Positions 55,280 through 64,000 of a DNA stretch of 64,000 bases are shown in pieces. The DNA is taken from contig JAMXDE010000005.1 in the NCBI GenBank assembly GCA_026770025.1, forward strand, positions 124,001 to 188,000. The letters are read 5' to 3'. The position numbers were made by a program, and so were the translations under genes. The notes below the pieces were generated by a model, which was not told where the DNA came from, did not search any database, and saw nothing but the letters and a program-made list of their open reading frames with translations. Within the stretch, counting starts at the first letter, position 1. Every line of letters begins with the position of its first letter. This stretch comes from Craspedostauros australis. Taxonomy: Eukaryota; Bacillariophyta; Bacillariophyceae; Mastogloiales; Achnanthaceae.

Positions 55280-56762
55280 CACCGCCCCAGGTGCTCTACT
55301 GTGTTGGGACGGTCGCTCTGGGACATCAACAACATCATGCGGCATGCTCCGGGGACATCGTTTCGGACCTCACGCTCACGCCCGCATCCATTCTTGTCTT
55401 TGTCATGTATTCATATCCACCCTCGTACTATTCCAATTCCACCTCTCCTGAAATTGAACTACTCCCGCACCACAGTTCAAACAATTCTCCGAGACCATCG
55501 GACACGCAGCTGTTGATCAGCAACGCAACTTGCGCCTCGCGCACCATGGATTCGCAGCCAGCATCTCGTCCTCCGTGCTATCTCGCAACGAGGATTGGCC
55601 CATGGTGACCATCCCATACTTTCTCACAAACTCCGAGCCTGTGCTGCGCATTTCCCAAACAGAAGCAATCACGTTGATGCATGTAGTGAAGCATGAGGAT
55701 CGTGCAGCATGGGAAGAGTACAGCGTCAACGAGCACGTCAATTTGATGGAAGAGCTCCACAGACTCGAAGGCAACATTGACAAGGAGGTGCCAACCGATG
55801 ACCACTTCCATCCCTTCATCACCAAGTCAAACTACAGAGCGGAAGCTGGCGAAGATCGCTTCATTGAGGACGACGTTCGCGATGTGTACTTTCCCAGCTG
55901 GGAATATGCCCCCGCACCGTTCACTTACGATCTTTTCAACTGGAACATCTTTGCTTTCGGTGGAATGAAAGACGCGTTATTGAGCTTGCACAATCAAACT
56001 GTGTTTTCGATGGTCCTCCTGCTGAGGACCATCGCGTATTCTGAGAAGGAGCACCAGGCAATGCACGACCAGCTCAAGGATTCGTCAGTCGAACATCCTC
56101 ACATCATCTTCTACACCCCCGTGCACAAGTACGCCGAAGATACATCGTCAGAGATCGTTGCGGTGCTTGGAGGGGTCTCGGCCTGGGATGCTGCACTGCG
56201 TGGACTGCTCCCGGACAATGTCGAGGGTATCTTCGCTGTGATTCACAACACCTGCGGCCAGTTCTACACCTACAAGATCGATGGAGACAACGCGTTGTAC
56301 CAAGGAGAAGGTAAGCTCCTGTTTCTGCCGCTGGACACCTGCGCTTGCACCAGCAGTATCAGCAGTGCCGGCAGTGTCAGCAATGTCATGTGCAACTCAC
56401 CTCATTTCACCTCGTTCAATACGTTCCATTCTTTGATGCCATTCCACTATCTGCGATATCCTTCTACGATACTGTTCTGCCCTACTCTACTCCACTCCAT
56501 TCATTTCCGCACAGGCGACTTGCATGACACAAAGTACGACAAGCACATGCGATCGTATGATCTCAGCCCAAGCGATCACCCGAAGTTCAACACAACTGCA
56601 GGCCACTGCCGATACTCCATGAAGACTTACCCATCTGACGAATTTGTGGACTCCTACGACAACTCCACCCCCGAAACGCTTACGATCATCGTCGGCTGCG
56701 CGTTCTTCATCGTTGCTTTGGTGTTCTGCTTCTTTGCTGTGTCTGTCCACAGACGCAACTGA
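54503..56762 (+). CDS. Truncated receptor: sensor and two membrane segments without cyclase or phosphodiesterase (copy C)
   Basis: Exons 54503-54814, 55157-55195, 55476-56310 and 56515-56762, giving 477 residues. The exon sizes 39 and 835 bp and all intron phases match copy B exactly. Order: an acidic N-terminus; membrane segment 1 (LIVGAALLITAVVVAVTC, about 83-103); a sensor of about 330 residues; membrane segment 2 (IIVGCAFFIVALVFCFFAV); then HRRN and a stop codon. Copy B continues at the same point into the cyclase linker (RRNEKLVEAA), and the DNA after this stop is unrelated to it. So the catalytic half is missing, not merely frameshifted. All splice sites and the frame are intact. It may be a decoy or dominant partner of B, or a pseudogene still in good repair. 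No cyclase activity is possible. Confidence 0.75.
55248..55278. repeat. GA microsatellite in intron 2 of copy C
   Basis: 31 bp, interrupted once by AA. The equivalent tract in copy B (59270-59310) has 41 bp, which accounts for the whole 10-bp difference between the two introns. Confidence 0.9.
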
Positions 56763-58595
56763 GTCATGGAATAGTACTGTCGATACGCAAGTATGTCCCA
56801 GATGACTGAGTCGCAGACTGTCAGATCACAGAGCCAAGTTCCTTTACATAACGAATTTATGCATGAATATGACATGAACAAGTACTCGCAGTATGAGCAC
56901 GACGAATAGGGAATTGCGTTTTCCACCTCGCACCCATGCACACCCGCGTTCGTCCTTGTTGTCGTATGATAGCGCTCGTACCTGGCACATTCAGGGATAT
57001 GTACTTTGTGCAAGCCATGCGCAACTCTGCATCGCCACTATCAAGAATGCGAGACAAGAGTGTCCCACAAAGCAGGGCAAACAGTTGTTAGGGTGCGCGT
57101 CAATGAGGGCACTCTTGTTCCATTCCGTGCTTGTACATATTTCGACGCAGCCTCCAATTTGTCGGTTTTGTTGGCGCTATGGGTGTACCTTCGGCTCACA
57201 ATGTGTGCAAGATACCGCTTCGGCGACAAGTGTTTCATGGTTTCGCAAATTTGTCATGACAATCGTGACAAGTGAGCGAAGTCCGAATCTCAAAGAAAGA
57301 GAAGAAGCCCAGAGCGTCACTCACTGATGGCAGCTCAGCAGACCAAGATCAAAGCTTGGGGAGCAAGTCCCCATGCGAAATCTCCGCATGGACCCTGCTC
57401 GAGAGTACTGGTGTATCTCCTCCCAGTGTGGGTCGTCGTGTATCCATTGGCATGCGCAGGTTCTTGCGTCAGGATCACTGCGGATGCACCTTGAACATGC
57501 CATGATTGGGCTGGGCACAAGACAGAAATTGGAAATGGCAACGACAATGACAATGGAAATCAGAGTGTCAATTATGGCGATGGTAATGGATCAACCAAGT
57601 ATCAGCGCCGTTTCTGGTCGAGGACGAACCCGTCCTTGGACCGAACACGAGCTGTTGATGCGCTCGGTCTGCGCTGGACCCTTTCGCAACCACTCAGATT
57701 CAGACATGATGTGCAGCGCAGCACACAGCACGCCTGCGCGATGTCCAAATACGACTAACAAAGGGGACGATGATTCCTGTCTCAGTGTCAATGAGAGCAT
57801 CCTTTGGCGCGCTCGCGTTGTCAAGCGAACTGGCAGGGCCTCTTTTGGTGGGAACGTGGAGATAGCTCGTGCTTACTAATATTCTTGTACCGCCCCTCCG
57901 CGGATTCAACCGCGAAGCGAGAAAGAGATGGAGAATGCGTTATGCTGTGCTCCTCGCCTCCAAATCCAAGCGAACACACCAAAGATTCTTACCGCGCGAA
58001 GCATGCATCTCACATAGGTACGAGCGTGATGCCAAGTTGCTCATGTGCTCGTGTTCGGTCCCGAAAGAACTGTTCCCCTCTGGGTTCAAGTTGACATTCC
58101 GTACCACCAAAGCGTGCCGTTTGATGTCACACCATGGCGGAGGAGAGAGCGTCGTGGCGACACACGCAGCAAAACGATGAGACGTGGTGGGGGAGGGGCC
58201 CTGCCTTTTGTTCTTGTCGATAGCCTCTGTTGCTGTGAGACAGATTTGCGCGGTGCCTGGCACTGCTCCGCAGCCGACGCTCTTCGTTTTGTCGTGGTGG
58301 AGTTGGTGCCTCCTCTCTCTTTGGTACTCACAAAGTTGAGACATAATACGACACAACCAAAGACAAAGCGCATCAGACGGCAGGAAGAGACAGAGCAGAC
58401 GTTCCTATTCGGCGAATCATCGAACGCCAAGACGAGCATTCCATTAAAAACAGACAAGCACAGCAACAGCAACAACGGCGGCAACAACAGCACCCGCAGC
58501 TCGACAGCAGCAGCAGCAGCAGCCAACCGGTCCACGAAGATCAACCCGAGATAGACGGAGAGGGCATTGCCACCATCGCCACCACCGCCATCACC
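56763..58595. other. Region between receptor copies C and B; no gene recognised
   Basis: The first part is unique flank after the truncation of copy C. The second part (about 57340-58595) is the diverged counterpart of the region upstream of copy C and should contain the promoter of B. The stretch just before the start (58450-58560) is rich in CAG/CAA. Confidence 0.5.
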
Positions 58596-59266
58596 ATGCA
58601 TCCAAACATGCCGAGCCAACCGCTCGTCCCCACGAAAGAAGAAAGTGACGGCACCCTCGATCATCACTCTGAAGATGAGAGGGGCATGGGGTTCGATGAC
58701 GACTTGGAAGATGGATCACACCAACATTCAACCTCCAGGACAACAGAGGAAATGGACGAATTGCAAGAGGTCCGCAACGAATCCAAAGGAGACACGATGC
58801 AAGTCCGTGTGTGGAGGTTCATCGTGGGTGCAGCATTGCTGATCACGGCAGTCGTTGTCACTTGCACAACGTACATGGTAGGTACTTCGTGTTGATGGCA
58901 TCGTATCCTCATCTCGTTGGTGTCTTGTGTCGTCATTCCAGTATTCTTGGACAGAGACAGGGTGTGGTAGCTTTGCCGAAGTATGCCATGCCTGTGCTCC
59001 CAGAGTCACATCGCGACTCCCCATGGCTATCGCAAATCATCACTCACTGTGAATCTTCCTCCATTTTTCTGCGACCTATCCCATGGTATTTTACCATACA
59101 TGCCGGACGCGGGCTATTCTCATCCGAATAATTCAACCCAATCCGACCACACAACCATGCGCGCATTATCATCTGTAGTTCCTCGAGGATGAAGAAACAG
59201 ACAACTTCGAAACGGCCGTAAGTGGAACATGTTGCATGTCATCTCCAGTTCTGTTGCCACGTTGAC

Positions 59267-59310
<44 letters not shown>

Positions 59311-62300
59311 TCACCGCCCCAGGCGCTCTACTGTGTTGGGACGGTCGCTCTGGGACATCAACAACATCATGCGGCATGCTCCGGGGACATAATTTCGGAC
59401 CTCACGCTCACGCCCGCATCCATTCTTGTCTTTGTCATGTATTCATATCCACGCTCGTACTATTCCAATTCCACCTCTCTTGAAATTGAACTACTCCCGC
59501 ACCGCAGTTCAAACAGTTCTCCGAAACCATCGGACACGCAGCTGTTGATCAGCAACGCAACTTGCGCCTCGCGCACCATGGATTCGCAGCCAGCATCTCG
59601 TCATCCGTGCTATCTCGCAACGAGGATTGGCCCATGGTGACCATCCCATACTTCCTCACAAACTCCGAGCCTGTGCTGCGCATCTCCCAAACAGAAGCAA
59701 TCACGTTGATGCATGTAGTGAAGCATGAGGATCGTGCAGCATGGGAAGAGTACAGCGTCAACGAGCACGTCAATTTGATGGAAGAGCTCCACAGACTCGA
59801 AGGCAACATTGACAAGGAGGTGCCAACCGACGACCACTTCCATCCCTTCATCACCAAGTCAAACTACAGAGCGGAAGCTGGCGAAGATCGCTTCATCGAG
59901 GACGACGTTCGCGATGTGTACTTTCCCAGCTGGGAATATGCCCCCGCGCCGTTCACTTACGATCTTTTCAACTGGAACATCTTTGCTTTCGGTGGAATGA
60001 AAGACGCGTTATTGAGCTTGCACAATCAAACTGTGTTTTCGATGGTCCTCCCGCTGAGGACCATCGCGTATTCTGAGAAGGAGCACCAGGCAATGCACGA
60101 CCAGCTCAAGGATTCGTCAGTCGAACATCCTCACATCATCTTCTACACCCCCGTGCACAAGTACGCCGAAGATACATCGTCAGAGATCGTTGCGGTGCTT
60201 GGAGGGATCTCGGCCTGGGATGCTGCACTGCGTGGACTGCTCCCGGACAATGTCGAGGGTATCTTCGCTGTGATTCACAACACCTGCGGCCAGTTCTACA
60301 CCTACAAGATCAATGGAGCCAACGCGCTGTACCAAGGAGAAGGTAAGCTCCTGTTTCTGCCGTTGGACACCTGCGCTTGCACCAGCAGTATCGGCAGTGT
60401 CAGCAATGTCAGCAATGTCATGTGCAACTCACTTCATTCCACCTCGTTCAATACGTTCCATTCTTTGATGCCATTCCACTATCTGCGATATCCTTCTACG
60501 ATACTGTTCTGCCCTACTCTACTCCACTCCATTCATTTCCGCACAGGCGACTTGCATGACACAAAGTACGACAAGCACATGCGATCGTATGATCTCAGCC
60601 CAAGTGATCACCCGAAGTTCAACACAACTGCGGGCCACTGCCGATACTCCATGAAGATTTACCCGTCCGACGACTTTGCAGACCCCTTCGATAACTCCAC
60701 ACCCGAAACATTCGCGATCATCGTCGGCTGCACGTTCCTCGTCGTTGCTTTGGTGTTCTGTGTCTTCGATATGTCAGTCTACAGGCGCAACGAGAAGCTC
60801 GTGGAGGCAGCCGCAAGGTCCAATGCAATCGTCTCGTCGCTGTTCCCCACGAACATCCGCCAACGCTTGATCACGGAGAATCAGGGGCATGCCAAGACAG
60901 CCAACAAGAGGATCTCCAATCTCAAGGGATTCCTCAAGGGCGATAGAAATGTCAGTATCGACAACAACGAACCGCTCGCGGATCTGTTCCTGGAAACCAC
61001 CATCTTGTTTGCCGACATCGCAGGGTTCACGGCCTGGAGCTCAACCAGAGGTAAGTCAACGCTGCTCTCTTTGTGGATGCATCGCACATTTGCCTCATGG
61101 TTGCCTCGTGGAGATTATGCACAACATCTGCAAATTGACAGAACTTACACTTACATGTCTCACCTTCACTCCTTCATATGATCGTCTTTGCTATCATTTC
61201 CCTTGATTTGGGATACGTTTTGCGATCTTGCGACGTTTCGCGACATCTTACGAAACCATTCTTCCACCATGTACCCTCATCAACGCCATCACCAACACCC
61301 AACGCCTGGCTTGATTCCAGAACCATGTCAAGTCTTCACATTCCTTGAGACCATCTTCTCTTCCTTCGACAAGCTCGCCAAGGCGCGGCGAGTGTTCAAG
61401 GTGGAGACCGTGGGTGACTGTTACGTCGCCGCCACGGGCATCCCCGAGCAAAAGGTAGACCATGCTGTGACCATGGTGAGATTCGCACGCGATATCCTCG
61501 TGAGGATGCACGTGCTGACGAAGGAGCTGGAGATATCGCATGGCCCAGACACAGGCGATCTGTCTCTGCGCATCGGGCTCCATTCAGGACCCGTCACGGC
61601 TGGCGTCCTGCGGGGAGAGAGAGCGAGATTCCAGCTCTTTGGCGATACAATGAACACCACCGCACGAATGGAAACCACAGGTCAGGTCAGTCGGATCCAC
61701 ATCTCGTCGGACACAGCCGATCTATTGATACAGCAGGGCAAGGAGCATTGGGTCGTCAAGCGCAACCACCCTGTCGAGGCCAAGGGGAAAGGCCTCATGC
61801 AAACGTAAGTAGTTGGATCGCGCACTCGGGGAATGATATGTTGAATATACGATGCATCTGGTTCGTTGCATGTGAATGGCAACACCCCATCTGCTCGCCT
61901 GGATGGTACTGCGGTGCGCTCTGCATCGTTCTACGCGTATCGTGCTCGGGTTTGTGCTAACAATTGCGTCCAGCTACTTCAAATCGCAACAATTCGCAAC
62001 AAATCGACTCACCTTTCCACTTGCAACCCACGCACATACATTTTTGGATATTCTTGTTGTCACACTTGCGAATTACCGCGCTCCATTCTTCGGATCCATG
62101 CAGCTACTGGATCGGAATGGCATTCGAGCAAAGCGAGACCGGCTCGATGAGTGACAGCGAGTGCGATATTGCCACCACCCCGTTGACGATCAACAGCACC
62201 ACTCAGGCCGTGCAGACTGTGCCAACGAATGGTCTGGACGAACGGAGCTTGCGTCTTGTTGATTGGAACGTCGAGATTTTCCTCCACCTGCTGCGCCAGA

Positions 62301-63511
62301 TCATTGTCCGCAGAGAAGCAATACGGATTTCAAGGAGATTCTCGAAGGTGAGCAAGAGCGAAGCTTCTACTGGTTCAACAGAAGACTCCGCGCCTCTATT
62401 CATGCCCATGGACGAAGTCAAGGAGATTATCCAACTCCCCGACTTTGACCCGAAAATCGCCAGGATGCAGGTCGAGGCTGCACAAGACGTCAAGATTAAC
62501 CCCGTGGTCGTGCATCAGCTGCGTGCGTTCATCACGTACATCGCCAGGATGTACCAGAACAACGCATTCCACAACTTCGAGCACGCATCCCACGTCACCA
62601 TGTCCGTGATCAAGCTCATGGGCCGCATTGTCGCACCGTTGGATCTGGAGGCCATGGGAGGCACCACCGACAAGGAGGATGGAAGCTCAAAGCCACCGAG
62701 CGCAGCAGCAGCATTGCATGACCACACATACGGCATCACTTCAGATCCATTGACCCAGTTTGCTTGCGCATTCTCGGCGCTCATCCACGATGTTGATCAT
62801 GCCGGTGTCCCGAACACGCAACTCGTGAAAGAGGGCATGCGCATCGCCGGGATCTACGACAACAGATCCGTCCTCGAGCAGAACTCGTTGGTCCTCTCGT
62901 GGCAACTCTTCATGTCGCCGGACTACGGGGCTCTGCGTTCCGCCATCTGCAGCTCAGGGCGGGAACTCAATCATTTCAGGGAGCTGGTTGTCAACTCCGT
63001 CATGGCAACCGACATCACCGACAGGGACCTCAAGCAGCTGCGTAACGACAGATGGGACAAAGCCTTCGCCATGTTCGAAGAGAACTCGCGAGATGCCACC
63101 AACCGTAAGGCGACGATCGTCATCGAGCATCTGATCCAGGCCAGCGACGTGGCCCACACCATGCAGCACTGGCACGTGTACCGCAAGTGGAACGAACGCT
63201 TCTTCAGAGAGTGCTACACGGCGTACGAGGCTGGCAGGTCCGAAGCCAATCCAGCTGACGGCTGGTACAAGGGTGAAATGGGCTTCTTCGATTTCTACAT
63301 CATCCCATTGGCGAAGAAGCTGAAGGATTGTGGAGTTTTCGGCAAGTCGAGCGACGAGTATCTGACCTACGCAGTGGCGAACAGGAAGGAGTGGGAGCGC
63401 CGCGGCGAGGACGTCGTCAACGAAATGATGGCAGCGATCAAAGAAGAGAAGGCGGAGGCCGAGGAAAGGAGGCGACGCAAGGCCGGCCGGGAGGCGCCGA
63501 ACCGAAATTGA
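58596..63511 (+). CDS. Receptor-type class III nucleotide cyclase fused to phosphodiesterase (copy B)
   Basis: Six exons: 58596-58877, 59179-59217, 59508-60342, 60547-61050, 61321-61804 and 62104-63511. Every intron is GT-AG and the total is in frame (1183 residues). Domains: membrane segment 1 (about 72-94); sensor (about 95-430); membrane segment 2 (about 440-462); class III cyclase (about 525-710) with LFADIAGFTAW, VETVGDCYV, LRIGLHSGPVTAGV and FGDTMNTTAR; phosphodiesterase (about 790-1150) with FHNFEH, HDVDHAGVPN and EHLIQASDVAH. Both metal aspartates of the cyclase and the phosphodiesterase HDxxHxxxxN signature are intact, so both activities are expected on the cytoplasmic side. Base recognition is mixed: a guanylate-type Glu, but Gln in place of the usual Cys. 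Exon 5 has exactly the length of exon 4 in copy A (484 bp). The frame reading from exon 4 past 61050 is intron read-through and is not used. Confidence 0.9.
59270..59310. repeat. GA microsatellite in intron 2 of copy B
   Basis: 41-bp GA tract with one AA interruption, orthologous in position to 55248-55278. Confidence 0.9.
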
Positions 63512-64000
63512 TCGTGTCAAGGCCAGCGGGGGGCGCACGGAGGAAACCGAACGAGAGGCGCGGGGAGGATGGACACCAGCAGAATATTCACGATGGATTG
63601 GTGATAGTAGTAATGGGATACATTTATTTTTGAATGAACTCCGAGACAGGCTCATCAATTGACACTGTAACGCAGTGGGGATGAAACGGCTGCCTTGTCG
63701 GATCTGCCATGTTGTCCTGTGGGGAGCTTGCCGTGTGTCAGCCTCCTCCGCACATTCCATTCCGAGTTTGAACTGCCATGCGTTTGCACCTTGCCGGAGC
63801 TTGTCCTTTGTGTCGACTACGACTACGAATGTCAAGCACCGCCCCACAGTTCATCACCTTTTGCGTTGACTGCAAAACCGAATCGTCATTCCCGCAACCA
63901 AAGACACAGAATGTTTGCGGAGACGGTCTGATGCTGGCTAGAGTGCGTAGTGCATCATGCTTGGCACACGTCAGTTACTGCTGGGGATTTGATGCAGCAC
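63512..64000. other. 3' flank of copy B; no gene recognised
   Basis: An open plus-strand frame across 63328-63633 is a shadow of the phosphodiesterase exon and its trailer. Nothing else is supported. Confidence 0.5.

Noticed and set aside
59562-61181. 539-codon frame as a separate gene
   Set aside because: It reads through introns 3 and 4 of copy B. Splicing restores the conserved cyclase and is supported by copies A and C.

Overview
The window is nuclear DNA of a eukaryote, most likely a diatom or close stramenopile relative. Genes have short GT-AG introns of about 80-450 bp. Three Ty1/copia elements resemble the diatom CoDi type. The genes include receptor-type class III cyclases fused to a cyclic-nucleotide phosphodiesterase. 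I see no bacterial operons, no rRNA and no convincing tRNA. The diatom assignment is an inference from gene content, not from a marker.

Layout. 1-12110: a copia element on the minus strand (outer element, cut by the left edge of the window) with a second, complete copia element (2087-8760) inserted inside its coding frame. 12556-12806: a degenerate minisatellite, into which a third complete and very young copia element (12813-20274) has inserted, flanked by GACGTC. 21507-23787: a three-exon orphan gene with a Ser-Asp repeat of about 103 residues. 26385-26906: a small secreted protein. 27284-27465: 14 copies of a 13-bp satellite. 27661-32403 (minus): a five-exon receptor cyclase-phosphodiesterase (copy A). 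34225-36171 (minus): succinate dehydrogenase iron-sulfur subunit. 38298-39104 and 46085-46732: two paralogous small proteins with mitochondrial-type N-termini. 40307-41488 (minus): complex I NDUFA12-like subunit. 42097-44279: an ABC1/ADCK/UbiB-type kinase. 48199-52661: a decayed, 5'-truncated non-LTR retrotransposon between 19-bp target-site duplications. 54503-56762: a truncated receptor copy (C) that ends just after its second membrane segment. 58596-63511: a full six-exon receptor cyclase-phosphodiesterase (copy B).

How the genes relate. Copies A and B each put a two-pass membrane sensor, a nucleotide cyclase and a phosphodiesterase on one polypeptide, so one protein could both make and destroy a cyclic nucleotide. 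Copy C keeps only the sensor and membrane anchors. Its sensor exon is almost identical to that of B, while the flanking exons are clearly diverged, which suggests gene conversion limited to the sensor. Between A and C lies a cluster of mitochondrial-type genes: complex II, complex I, a coenzyme-Q-type kinase and two unknown small paralogues.

Intron coordinates were worked out by hand from reading frame, GT-AG ends and comparison between paralogues. No database search was possible.
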